64,000 nt of DNA, taken from positions 504,743 to 568,742 of the forward strand of contig CAJNDS010000446.1 of the NCBI GenBank assembly GCA_905221605.1, read 5' to 3'. The notes beneath the pieces were generated by a model that searched no databases, had not been told where the DNA came from, and was given only the letters and a program-made list of their open reading frames with translations. A program made the translations under genes and the position numbers. The stretch comes from Symbiodinium natans. Taxonomy: Eukaryota > Sar > Dinophyceae > Suessiales > Symbiodiniaceae. This document shows, piece after piece, positions 1 through 10,159 of the stretch (within the stretch, counting starts at the first letter, position 1; each line of letters starts with the position of its first letter).

Positions 1-2131
1 GGGACGCCGAGATGGTTAAGCTGCTACTGGATGTACGGGCCGACCCGGAGAGTAATTTCTTCATCATGGACACCTACAAAGACTCACCACTAATACGTGC
101 CTCTGAACAAGGTGGGCATTTCCGCATTTCCCCAAATTTGGGGGTACGCCTTTAATACCCCAAATGGAACAGAATCCCCTTAAAAGGGGCCCCAAAAAGA
201 GTACCCCTCTTCTCGGAAACTTGCAGGTCATCTGGAAGTCGTCCGCATGCTTCTGGATGCCGGGGCGAGCCCGGTGAATTGGTCAGGGATTGAGGAGGCC
301 TCTCGCAATGGCCATGCGGCCGTGGTACGCCTTGTGCCACATACCTGCTTGTCCAGCAATACTTTCACCCTAAGCCTTAAATACCCTAGAAGTTTCCTCT
401 CGAAGATACTTTCGACCTAAACCTTAAACCTCAAACCCCTAATCCCCGAAACCCTAAGCCCTAAACCCTAAACCCTAAACCCTGAACCCTAAACCCTAAA
501 CCCTAAACCCTAACCCCTAAACCCTAAACCCCTCTTTCGGTTCAATCTTTTTCGGGATGCAGAGCAGAGGTTGCAAGCCGCACTGCCACTCCAGGATTTC
601 CGGCTTGGCTACTGGGTAGGCCTTTGGGATACTTTATATTTCGTGGGTTTAGGGTTTAGGGTGTAGGGTTTAGGGTTTAGGGTTTAGGGTTTAGGGTTTA
701 GGGTTTAGGGTTTCTCTTATTTGGGTTGACAGGTTAGAGGCTTAGAGGCTTAGAGGCTTTAAGGCTTTAAGGCTTTAGGGCTTAGGGTCTACGAGGATCC
801 CCTTGTCAGGACTAGATCTTCACAAAAACTTCAATTTTGAGGGGCCAACCGTAAAACCCTAAACCCTAAACCCTAGGTACTACTGTGGCAGAAGCTCTTG
901 TTGAAGCCGCCAGAGAAGGCCACGCTCAGGTGGTGCGTGAGCTGCTCCTTGGGGAGCAAATGAACCCCCCTAAACCCTAAACCCTAAACCCTAAACCCAT
1001 ATTGCTACGAATAGCCCTCTTAGGGTAGATGAACCATGAACCTTGGGATGTTTCCCCTTTATACCAACAGTCCTTAATAGGGATCATTATAGGGGCTAAG
1101 ATAATCCCTATTGAGGATTTAGGGTTTAGGGTTTCGGGTTATAGAGGGTAGGATAATCCCTATTGAGGATTTAGGGTTTAGGGTTTAGGGTGAAAGGGGG
1201 TAAGATAATCCCCATTTAGGACTGTTACTACAAGAAGAACACATCCCAACATGAACCCGTTCTAGGCTTCATGAAGGCTGTACCCCTGAAGGTTCCCCTG
1301 AATATACTCCCAAAAATGGCCCTTATAGGGATCCTGAAACAGCGGCCCCAACCCTAAGGGTACAACCTTCAGGGTCCAAGGCCTAGCCCTAAACCCTAAA
1401 CCCTAAACCCTAAACCCTATGTAGTCCCCAAGGTTGGAGGCTTCTCCCGATGGCCGCGAGTGCCATCGGGCGCTGGTGTGTGCAGCTGAGGAAGGTCACA
1501 AGGAGGTGGTTCGTTCCTTGGGGGGGCCAACTACGAGGGTTTAGGGTTTAGGGTTTAGGGGTTTAGGACCCTGAATTTGGTGTCGTGTACCCTATGGTTT
1601 TTAAATTTTATTTCCTATGATGGTCGTGTGAACCCTATACCTTTCAGTCCCCTTGTGGTAGTATGAACCCTACACCTTTTATTCCCATGATTGTAGTATG
1701 AACCCTAGACCCTTGTAAATCCCTACATCCTAAACCCTAAACCCTAAACCCTAACCCTAAACCCTAAATCCTGAACCCTAAACCCTAAACCCCAACCCTT
1801 CCCCAAGGTTGTCTCCTGGAAGCTCGCACAAACCCTGTGGGTCAAAGCGACTGGTACATCAGAAGCTCGCCACTCGAGGCAGCATCGAGCACCTTGGGGA
1901 CCAAATGGGCTTAGGGTTTAGGGTTTAGGGTTTAGGGTTTAGGGTTTAGGGTTTAGGGTTTAGGGCTCATCTTCCCTTACTTAATAGGAACCATAGTAGT
2001 GTAGGGTATAATGACCCCAATTTTGGGGGGGTTCATTTCGTGCCCAAGGCAGCGGCTGTCCCGAAGTCCTGCGCCTCTTGCTCGACGCCCGGGCTGACGC
2101 AGGGCAATCGTTAGATTCGGCGGGCCCTTGA
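1..2131 (+). CDS. Ankyrin-repeat protein gene, 5' partial, multi-exon
   Basis: Six small exons on the + strand carry ankyrin repeats: 3-111 (MVKLLLDVRADP ... SPLIRASEQ), 227-324 (GHLEVVRMLLDAGASPVN ... ASRNGHAAV), 877-about 957 (EAAREGHAQVVRELLLGEQ), 1433-1538 (LEASPDGRECHRALVCAAEE, then GHKEVVRSL), 1808-1908 (CLLEARTNPVGQSDW ... SPLEAAS) and 2049-about 2131 (SGCPEVLRLLLDARADAGQS). The pattern LLLxAxAxP followed by LxxAxxxGHxxVVRxLL is the ankyrin helix-loop-helix signature; such proteins are protein-binding scaffolds. The exon 1-2 join (AG|GTGGGC ... TTGCAG|GTCATC) keeps the frame and makes GGT. The 1538 donor is GTTTAGGG and the 877 acceptor is CCCTAG, so telomeric units form splice sites. 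The 1908 donor would be GC. In the last exon the frame stops at TGA 2129-2131, either the gene end or intron sequence after a GC donor. At least one linking exon (perhaps 560-594) is unresolved, and any partner domains lie upstream of the window. Confidence 0.72.
437..532 (-). repeat. CCCTAAA telomere-like array
   Basis: CCCTAAA units with single-base variants (CCCTAAG, CCCTGAA, CCCTAAC) lie in the third part of the ankyrin gene, upstream of sequence leading toward the next exon. Confidence 0.9.
646..712 (+). repeat. TTTAGGG telomere-like array
   Basis: This near-perfect TTTAGGG tract lies at the 5' side of the intron that ends with CCCTAAA units at 855-876. It is a clear example of the TTTAGGG...CCCTAAA intron polarity. 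Confidence 0.9.
1042..1250. mobile_element. Foldback element, family D copy 1, with internal telomeric tracts
   Basis: The ends are inverted: TTGGGATGTTTCCCC at the left and ACATCCCAA at the right. Inside, the 35-bp block at 1100-1134 is repeated exactly at 1152-1186, and both blocks end in TTTAGGG units. Family members with the same left end occur near 21622, 24627 and 29948. No transposase frame is visible, so it is non-autonomous if it is a transposon. Confidence 0.6.
1909..1967 (+). repeat. TTTAGGG array starting at an exon edge
   Basis: The array starts immediately after the ankyrin exon 1808-1908 with the sequence GCTTAGGG, so the first unit would supply a GC donor. Confidence 0.85.
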
Positions 2132-3228
2132 AATACTTGAACCCCCTAAACCCTAAACCCCTAAACCCCTAAACCCCTAAACCCCTAAACCCCTAAACCC
2201 CTAAACCCCTAAACCCTAAACCCTAAACCCCTAAACCCTAAACCCTAAACCCTTAGCCCTAAACCGCTTGGTTTAGCAGGATCTTAGTCTTAGGACCTTG
2301 TCAGAGGGTTCACAAAGGGCCAACGTGGAACTGCGTGCATTTGAAGCTGGCATGTGGAGAAGTCGCTCCGCCTCGAGAAAAGAGCCGTCGCAGAAAGCCG
2401 TCCCTTCTCTGAACCCTGAACCCTAAACCCTGAACCCTAAGCCCTAAACCCTAAGCCCTAAACCCTGAACCCTAAACCCTACACCCTAAACCCAAAACCT
2501 TTGGCCCTTCCAGGTCTCTGTTTGCATTCTGGCCCTCATCACCAATGGGCTTAACCCCTAACCCTAAACCCCAAACCCCAAACCCCAAACCCGAAACCCC
2601 AAACCCTAAACCCTAAACCCTGAAACCTATGTACTTCACCTGATTCTCTTGGCGACTTGAAGTGTCCACGCGGACCAGGATGCCCCCCCCCCCCCCCCCC
2701 CCCGTGGTGCCTTGTTTTGGGGTTTCGGGTGTAGGTTTTAGGGTTTCGGGTGTAGGATGTAGGGGTTAGGGTTTAGGATTTAGGGTTTAGCGTGTAGGGT
2801 TTGGAGTTGAGGGGTTCGCAGACCAACCCAAAAAACAGGTTTCGTGCGAACTTTACTACCTCAAACTACCCTGTACCCAAGAAGCAGCCTAGATCTCAAG
2901 GCCCTAAAGCTTCTAAGCCCTTGAGGCTCTGCATATTTCGGGGTCGACGATCCCAACACCCCAAATCCTAAACCCTAGACCCCAACTCAAGTACACTACC
3001 CCAAAGTATTTCCCCAAAACCCCAAAATCCTAAACCCTGGACCCAATAAAACATTCGTTTCGTGTTCGGCCCCTGGCTCTTTTGTATTTAGGGGTCTATG
3101 ATCCCAACACCCCAAAAACCCTAAACCCTAAACCCTGAACCCTGAACCCTGAACCCTGAACCCTAAACCCTGAACCCTAAACCCTAAACCCTAAACCCTA
3201 AACCTTCGTTTCGTTTTTGCCCCCCAAG
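2132..3228. other. Gene-poor spacer with telomeric variants and poly-C
   Basis: No convincing exon was found. The stretch holds an 8-bp CCCCTAAA array (2139-2253), irregular CCCTAAA/CCCTGAA arrays (2412-2490, 2555-2627, 3118-3204), a C20 run (about 2684-2703) and mixed TTTAGGG variants (2716-2805). The segment 2300-2408 is open in one frame and could be a C-terminal exon of the ankyrin gene, but it shows no recognisable motif. Confidence 0.6.
2139..2253 (-). repeat. 8-bp variant array CCCCTAAA
   Basis: About eight consecutive CCCCTAAA units pass into ordinary CCCTAAA. The extra C is kept in register from unit to unit, which indicates local amplification of one variant. Confidence 0.85.
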
Positions 3229-6200
3229 GTAGTCACCTGGGGCTCAAACTTCTCTGGGGGCGACAGCAGCGGCGTTCGGAGCCAGCTGCAGCAGGTTCAG
3301 GGGGTGTGGTGTAGGGTTTAGGGTTTAGGGTTTAGGGTTTAGGGTGTTAGGGTGTTAGGGTGTTAGGGTGTTAGGGTGTTAGGGTGTTAGGGTGTTAGGG
3401 TGTTAGGGTGTTAGGGTGTTAGGGTGTTAGGGTGTTAGGGTGTTGGGGTGTTAGGGTGTTAGGGTGTTAGGGTGTTAGGGTTTATAGAAATGGTATAGGG
3501 TTCGGGGTTCGGGATTTGTACCCACCGGCCTTCCTTACAAGGGGCGGGGCAGGAGGAAATGGAAGGCCGGCGAAAACAGTACTTTTTTATTTTGCCATTT
3601 TTCCTCTTGCTGGGAAGGCCGGTGAAAACTAGGTTTTTCTCTTCCTTTTCCTTTTGACAAGGACGTCCGGTGCCTTTTGGGGGCTTTCGGGAGGTTTCGG
3701 GCCTTTCTGGTGCCTTTTGAGGCCTTCTGGGGTATTTCGAGCCTGCCGGGCCTTGCCAGACCTTTCGGGGCCTCAAGTTTTGGCTCTTGTTTGGGGTCGC
3801 CGTTTTGTGTGGCGCCAGCTTAAACAAACAACTTTGCAAGTTCAGAATAATATCACATACAATTTGCAATTATCCGGGTCTTGAGGGTTTCGGGTTTAGG
3901 GGGTTTTTAAACCCCAAGCACCCCCCCCCCAAAAAAAAAAACAAAAAAACAAAAATCGAGAGAAGGTGACGGCGATCCAGGCATCGCGGCACGCCTTTGC
4001 CGCACTACGAGCCGATGGGCGCGTGGTGGCATGGGGTGCCTCAGGTTGATTATCGGAGGAGGGTTTAGGGTAGTTTAGGGTTTAGGGTTTAGGGTTTAGG
4101 TTTAGGGTTTAGGGTTTAGGGTTTAGGGTTTAGGGTTAGGGTTTAGGGTTTAGGGTTTAGGGTTTAGGGTTTAGGGTTTAGGGTTTAGGGTTTAGGGTTT
4201 AGGGTTTAGGGTTTAGGGTTTGGGGGCTACATGGGGCTACCTAGCCCTCTGCAGGCCCTATGAAATCCTAAAACCCGATGAACCCTACGGAGCCCTGCAT
4301 GATTTCGTATGTCCTAGCCCTAAACCCTAAACCCTAATTACACTATAACAACTAAACCCTAAACCCTAAACCCTAAACCCTAAACCCTAAACCCTAAACC
4401 CCCCATAATCCACCTAAGGTGAGCCGGCCGCTGGCGGCGACTGCAGCGGCGTACAGGAGCACGGCACCCCTTTGTAGGTTTAAAGGGCAGAAACATGGTG
4501 CGGGGGCCTAAATAATTCGAATAGGGTTTGGGGTTTAGGGTTTAGGGTGTAGGGTTTAGGGGGTTATCATTGTATATATAGGGACCATGGAAGGGTTCCT
4601 TAGGCGCCCCGAGAATGAAAGTTCTCCCCAAACCCTAAGCCCTAAGCCCTCACCCCTGTTGACCCTAAAGGAGGTCCCCAAACCATAAACCCTAAACTCT
4701 AAACTCTAAACCCTAAACCCTAAACCCATAGGCACATGGACCCTCCGGGAACACCGAGCAGGAGCAGCTCGAGAATGTGCAGAAGATCCAGGCTGCCCAC
4801 AACGCCTTCGCTGCCCTTCGCGGTGACGGCTTCCTGTTTCCTCTGGTCGTGTTTGGGTTTGTTTAGGGTTTAGGGCTTAGGATTTAGGATTTAGGATTAG
4901 GGTTTTAGGGTTTTAGGGTTTTAGGGTTTTAGAGTTTTAGGGTTTTAGGGTTTTAGGGTTTTAGGGTTTTAGGGTTTTGGGGTTTTGGGGTTTGGGGGTT
5001 TTAGGGTTTTAGGGTTTTAGGGTTTAGGGTTTTAGGGTTTTAGGGTTTTAGGGTTTTAGGGTTTTAGGGTTTTAGGGTTTTAGGGTTTTAGGGTTTTAGG
5101 GTTTTAGGGTTTTAGGGTTTTAGGGTTTTAGGGTTTTAGGGTTTTGGGGTGATGAGAAGTTTGTTCTTTCTTTTGGGGGGGCGGGGCTTCAAGGGTTTAA
5201 ATTAGTGGACTGTTGGCCCAAGTCCCTCCCCCCCCCCCCCCCCCCACCAAAACTAAGTTACAATCGGCTCAATCCAATCCCCAATACCACTTACTGCCAT
5301 AGGCAAGGGTTTGGGTTTCGTGCTTTGAGGCTGAGGGGTTTTAGGATTTAGGGTTTAGGGTTTAGGGCTAGGACCCAGAGTAGGCCCTTTTAATTCCTAG
5401 GTTACTCTTGGGTCTAGAGTTAGTGTCCTTCCTTCAGCCGCCCCGTATGAGCCTCCAAGCCTACGGGTCTGTGTACCTACACAGTTTAGGGTTCAGGGTT
5501 TAGGGTTTAGGGTTTAGGGTTTTTGGTGGTATTCTTTCTGTGGTATTCTTTCGTGGGACAAAATTTTGAAAACGCCAGTGTGTGGGAACCCCTTTCAGGC
5601 TCACGAACGCCAGCTATTCACCCTAAACCCCTGAACCCCTGAACCCCTGAACCCCTAGACCCCTAAACCCCTAAACCCCTAAACCCCCTAAACCCCTGAA
5701 CCCCTGAACCCCTAAACCCCTAAACCCCTAAACCCCCTAAACCCCTGAACCCCTAAACCCTAAACCCCAAAACCCCAAAACCCCTTAAACCCTGAACCCC
5801 TAAACCCTAAACCCCAAACCCTAAACGTGGCCGCCCTGCCGGGAACCCCTACTCCCTGATCTCCTCAAAACCCGTAACTCGCAAGGCCAAGCCGTAAACC
5901 CCAAGCTTAGACTGGTTGAGGCTTTATAGGGTTGTTAGGGTTGTTAGGGTTTAGCGTTTAGGGTTCAGGGTTTTCCTTATTGGGTTTGGCGTGTTTAGGG
6001 TCTTAAACCTCACCCCCCAACGCCTTGCATCCAGACCTACTCAACAAGGACCCCTGGGAGGCCTTCTTCGTGCCTCCTATGGATGGCCGAAGAGTGTATA
6101 CTTAGTAGCACAAGAGGACGGCCCAACCTTGGAGGGTATGAGTTGGTGGTGCCTAAACCCTAAACCCTAAACCCTAAACCCTAAACCCTAAACCCTAAAC

Positions 6201-9043
6201 CCTAAACCCTAAACCCCAAACCCTAAACCCTGAACCCTAAACCCTAAACCCTAAGCCCTAAGCTCTAGACCGATTTGAGACTTGCAAGGCTCCGTGGTCA
6301 CCTGGGGAGATCCCGCCCAGGGCGGAGACAGCAGCGCTGTAGAGGCAGCCCTCAGCTCTCAACCCCCCTAAACCCTAAGCCCTAAGCCCTAAACCCTAAA
6401 CCCTAAACCCTAAACCCTAAACCCGAAGCCCTAAACCCTAAACCCCAAACCCCAAACCCTAAACCCTAAACCCTAGACCCGAGACCCTAAACGTTTGGGG
6501 GGGGGGGGTTTAGGGTTTAGGCTTTAGGTTTTAGGGTTTAGGGTTGTAGCCCAAGGCTCCCTAATACTCCCCACTACTCCCTAAGTCTCCCTAAGCTTCC
6601 GTAAGGTTCCCTGGCTACCGACCCCCCCATAAACCCCCCTCCCGTAAGAACCCCATCCACAAAGCCATCAGCCCTGCACCCACAGCCCTACATGTCGGGC
6701 ACCCCCCTTAAGGACCCACGTGCAGGGTTCGGGGTTCAGGGTTTAGGGCTCCGGGCTCAGGGCTTAGGGCTTAGGGCGTAGGGTTTATAGGGTTTCGGGT
6801 GTCGGGGTGTAGCACATCACCTGATTCGGCAGCTCAGAACTACGCTTAGGGCCAAGGGACACCGAACCCTCAACCACGAAACCCTGTTCTCTAAATTTCG
6901 GCCCTTCGGGCCTCAAACTTTGCCTTTGGGCTCAAAGACCGCCCTTGGCCCCTTCCCTCCGGCCGTGAGGGGTTCGGGTTGCTCCGGTTGTGTAGGGCAG
7001 TGTGGGGTGTCCAGGTGTTTGGGGCTTCAGCTGGGTCGTAAAACGCCCTACGTCCCGGTTGTTGGGGACTCGGGATACACGGATGGGTTGGTAGGGCTGA
7101 GCAGCCCTTAACCCTTAAATCCCTAAACCCCTAAACCCTGAAAACAAAAAAGAAAAAAACTTGCCCTAAACCATGCACTGCAGCGGGGCACCCATAAAGC
7201 CCTAAATTTCTGGGTCCTAAGTACACCCTATCTAGGACCCAGAGTAAGCCCTTCTTCCCCATATTTCAGGGTTTAGGCCCTACACGCGCCTTTATACCAA
7301 GAAAGGTTAAACACCCCAAACCAAACCCTAAACCCTAGAGCCTAAACCCTAGAGCCTAAACCCTAAACCCTAAACCCTAAACCCTAAACCCTAAACCCTA
7401 AACCCTAAACCCTAAACCCTAAACCCTAAACCCTAAACCCTAAACCCTAAACCCTAAACCCTAAACCCTAAACCCTAAACCCTAAACCCTAAACCCTGTC
7501 CCTTGCCCAGGCGGAGCTGAGAGATGTCCGCGAGATCCATGGCGCCGAGCAGGCCTTCGCTGCCCTCCGCGCCGATGGCTCCGTGGTTTCCTGGGGCTCA
7601 TCAGACTACGGCGGGGACAGCAGAAGCTTGGGGAGGTTTAGGGTTTAGGGTTTAGGGTTTAGGGTTCAGAGTTCAGGGTTCAGGGTTCAGGGTTTAGGGT
7701 TTAGCTTTTGTTCAGGCTGTCGATCGAATATGCGGTGTAGTCAGTGTTTTTTGGGGCGTGGCGGGCAAATTTACATCCTTTGTAAACCCTAAGCACTTTG
7801 GGTCAAGGTTTAGGGTTTGGCAAGGTTTGGTATGGTTTTGGGAGCCTTAAACCCTCAACCCTAAACCCCCAAATCCCCAAATCCCTAAACCCCTAAACCC
7901 TAAACCCTAAACCCTAAACCCTAAACCCTTGACGCTACTTGATCTTGGTGCCTTTGGGGCCCCCGAGCCTTCCAGGGCGTACAGGGTTCTTGAGGGGGGT
8001 TCAAGGGGGTTTAGGGTTTAGGGTTTAGGGTTTAAGGTTTAGGGTTTAGGGTTTAGGGTTTAGGGTTTACTCGCTAAGGCTCGCCAAGCTTCCCTAAACT
8101 TCCCCTAGGCACCTCAAACCCTAAACCCTAAACCCTCCCAGAACCCTACAAAAGGCCTTGTTCGGGAGAGCTTGAAGAACTCCCTTTTTAAGGATCCGTA
8201 CGGGAGTTTAAGAGCCACATTAGGAGTGTATTAAGTGGAGCCTTTAGTGGTACAACCTTAGGGGTATGAGTCTTCATCCCTAAACCCTAAACCCTAAACC
8301 CTAAACCCTAATCCCTAAACCCTAAACCCTAATCCCTTGATTGGGCCCCCAAACCTTCCAAGGCCTTGTTCGGGAGAGCTTGAAGAACATCCTTCAGATC
8401 CAAAGTCTCTTGGACTTGCTGCTGCGCGTCGCTGTTCCCTCTTTTCTCTAGTGAACCCGAAACCCTAAACCCTAAACCCTAAACCCCGAAACCCTAAGCC
8501 CTAAACCCTAAACCCTAAACCCTAACCCCTAAACCCTAAACCCTAAACCCCTTGTCACGAAACTTGTAGCTCGTATCCTCGTCACCCTTACTCTGTCCTT
8601 GCGGCCCTTGGAGCCCAAAACCGTAACCCCCGGCACCGCTAAGCCCGGAATTCTCCCCTCGTAAGCCCAGGGCACCATTCAGCAGATCAACTTCAATGAT
8701 CATTGAAAATTTGACTTTTCAATGGGGGGGTGGGAGATCGTAGCATTTCAAGAAGTACGTAGCAGTAAACAATAAAAGAATAAAGCAATGTCAATATATA
8801 TATATATATATATACACATATATATATACATACATATTACAATAGACAAATAAATTGACAAAAACTCTATATATATATACACATACATACATATGTTTTT
8901 TTGTATACCTTAATCGCCTTGCGCTGCCCCTCAAGCGAAGCTAAGGTTGCTGCGCCGGCTTCGCTGCTCTGCGAGCCGACGGGGCGATTGTGAACTGGGG
9001 CCGAACTCCCGACTGGGTGCCATACCGGCCCTGGGACCCCTAG
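3229..9043 (+). CDS. RCC1-like (HERC2-type) beta-propeller repeat gene, multi-exon
   Basis: The exons are 3229-3294 (VVTWGSNFSGGDSSGV), 3966-4044 (IQASRHAFAALRADGRVVAW), 4419-4456 (EPAAGGDCSGVQ), 4762-4828 (EQLENVQKIQAAHNAFAALR), 6289-6344 (SVVTWGDPAQGGDSSAVE), 7511-7635 (AELRDVREIHGAEQAF ... SVVSWGSSDYGGDS), 8363-about 8420 (ESLKNILQIQS) and 8946-about 9040 (FAALRADGAIVNWG). The unit is Q-x-Q-x-x-x-x-AFAALRADGxVVxWGxxxxGGDSSxV, a divergent RCC1 repeat (one propeller blade each) that I recall as greatly expanded in Symbiodiniaceae. RCC1 domains act as protein- or chromatin-binding platforms or exchange factors; the function here is unknown. Phase is kept across 3295-3965, 4045-4418, 4457-4761 (GA donor), 4829-6288 (GC donor) and 6345-7510 (GC donor). 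The joins around 7635, 8420 and 8946 are unresolved. TAG at 9041 may be the stop or intronic. The true start was not found. Confidence 0.78.
3338..3481 (+). repeat. 8-bp variant array TGTTAGGG
   Basis: About 17 consecutive GGGTGTTA units with one GGGGTGTTA interruption. It follows a short TTTAGGG tract (3312-3342) in the first intron of the RCC1-like gene. It is a variant-specific expansion. Confidence 0.9.
4061..4222 (+). repeat. TTTAGGG array at the 5' side of an RCC1-gene intron
   Basis: About 22 units with two shortened ones. The array begins 17 bases into the intron that starts at 4045 and is answered by CCCTAAA units at 4317-4402 before the exon at 4419. Confidence 0.92.
4316..4402 (-). 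repeat. CCCTAAA array at the 3' side of the same intron
   Basis: Two blocks of CCCTAAA units end 16 bases before the exon at 4419. They are complementary to the array at 4061-4222, so the intron ends could pair. Confidence 0.92.
4863..5150 (+). repeat. TTTTAGGG array (8-bp, Chlamydomonas-like unit)
   Basis: A short TTTAGGG start passes into about 28 units of TTTTAGGG with a few TTTTGGGG variants. It lies just inside the intron with the GC donor at 4829. Confidence 0.92.
5368..5417. mobile_element. Family B foldback element, short form
   Basis: The inverted ends are CTAGGACCCAGAGTAG and TTACTCTTGGGTCTAG, separated by only 18 bases. Longer relatives lie at 15341-15503, 16752-16946, 18417-18602 and 53430-53534. 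Confidence 0.65.
5622..5828 (-). repeat. Mixed CCCCTAAA/CCCCTGAA array
   Basis: The 8-bp units alternate in blocks of CCCCTGAA and CCCCTAAA. The blockwise order suggests higher-order duplication within the array. Confidence 0.85.
6149..6262 (-). repeat. CCCTAAA array before an RCC1 exon
   Basis: About 16 units end roughly 30 bases upstream of the exon at 6289, the usual position at the 3' side of an intron. Confidence 0.9.
7317..7497 (-). repeat. Long CCCTAAA array before an RCC1 exon
   Basis: A nearly perfect tract of more than 20 units ends 13 bases before the exon at 7511 (acceptor GCCCAG). Confidence 0.93.
8152..8388. repeat. 29-bp exact direct repeat around a telomeric tract
   Basis: The 29 bases at 8152-8180 recur without mismatch at 8360-8388. 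The second copy is coding (start of the exon encoding ESLKN...). Between them lie about 100 bases of unique DNA and a CCCTAAA array (8279-8336). It looks like duplicated exon edge at the two sides of an inserted segment. Confidence 0.85.
8795..8895. repeat. AT microsatellite cluster
   Basis: TA dinucleotide runs with TATACACATA and TACATACATA interruptions lie in the last intron of the RCC1-like gene. Confidence 0.8.
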
Positions 9044-9308
9044 GGGGTTTAGGGTTTAGGGTTTAGGGTTTCGGGTTTAGGGTTTAGGGTTTAGGGTTTA
9101 GGGGTAGTTACATGGTCCATTAACATGGCAACTGTTTACAGAAATTGATACAGACTGGCCCTACAGTCCGTACAACTGAATACTGGTGGTCTTCTAAATC
9201 CCAAAGCCCTGAATAGTTTAAACAATCAGCCCCGAACCTTGCAAGCTGCCCGGATCCTGGGCCAAAGTTGTGCGAAGTTCGCGGCGGAGAAAGAAATGAG
9301 CTTTTGGC

Positions 9309-9352
9309 GGGGGGGAGGGGCGGGGGGGGGGGGGGGGGGGGGGGGGCGGGGC
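9309..9352 (+). repeat. Poly-G tract
   Basis: An almost pure G run, with a few C and A interruptions at its start. Similar homopolymers (G or C) occur at least a dozen times in the window. Confidence 0.9.
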
Positions 9353-9620
9353 TCATTTATTTAAGGCTTATAGTAGGGAAGATCGGGGCTTTTTAGGCGT
9401 AGCGGGGTGTCCGGCTTTCTATTAGGCAGAATTTCAGGTCTATTTGGGCGTGGTAGGTTTTACTAGCGCTTCTTTTGGGGCTGATTAGCGCTTCGTGCTT
9501 CTATTGCTAAAACAGGATTTTGAGGAGCTAGTTGGGCATTTGTATTGATCAGGGCTCATTTGGGCTGTTTTGGGGTAGGGTCATTGAGAGTTTACATGAG
9601 GGTTTAGTTGGAGTTTTAGT

Positions 9621-9762
9621 ACTAGGAGCTTCATGGTACTTACTAACCAATTATAACTGTACTTACAACTGTACTTCTCACCATATTCGGGCACTTAAGG
9701 CGCTTATGAGTGGTCCCGAAGTACCGGTAAAATTGGTTAGTAAGTACCATGAACCTCCATGT
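9621..9762. mobile_element. Family A foldback (MITE-like) element, copy 1
   Basis: Inverted arms: AGCTTCATGGTACTTACTAA on the left and TTAGTAAGTACCATGAACCT on the right, with an internal AACTGTACTTACAACTGTAC motif. It belongs to the family whose consensus end is TACTTGGAGGTTCATGGTAC. Confidence 0.75.
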
Positions 9763-10159
9763 ATTAGGTTTTCACGGGGCTCTTCATAGGTCTGAGGATT
9801 CAACAGGGTTTGATGGGGTTTAGTAGGATGGATAGGCTTGATGAATAGGGTGGAATAGGGCGTACACGCACTTGTCACATCCAAGAGTTACACGGGCCTT
9901 CCACATGGTAGGCTTGGGTTTTTCGGGTTGTTTTTTAGGACGTGATCACTTGTTGCGGGGCAGTAGGCTTCGTGAGTCTAATATGGCCCTTGTAAACCCA
10001 GGTCTTGGTGCCCCCTCAGCAGGCTCAGGCCCCGAAGCGGCCGGAGTCCAACAACGATTTGGGTGTTTTGGGGTGTGTCTGAGCCCTACAATGATCCCTA
10101 AGCCCTAAACCCTAAACCCTGAACCCTAAACCCTAGACCCTACACCGGATCTTGCCCAG

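Larger units (their letters stand above)
9044..10159. other. Gene-poor stretch between RCC1-like and Kelch exons
   Basis: After TTTAGGG units at 9046-9103 the stretch has no telomeric repeats for about 1 kb. It holds a G-rich run of about 40 bases (9309-9352) and a family A foldback element (9621-9762). Short open frames on both strands have no recognisable domain. CCCTAAA units return at 10099-10140, just before the Kelch exon. Confidence 0.6.

Noticed and set aside
3338-3481. Regular array considered as CRISPR or a minisatellite gene
   Set aside because: There are no unique spacers; it is a tandem 8-bp telomeric variant.
3459-3869. 136-codon open frame on the - strand rich in Lys, Arg and Pro
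   Set aside because: It runs through the TGTTAGGG array and low-complexity intron sequence and lies opposite to all other genes.
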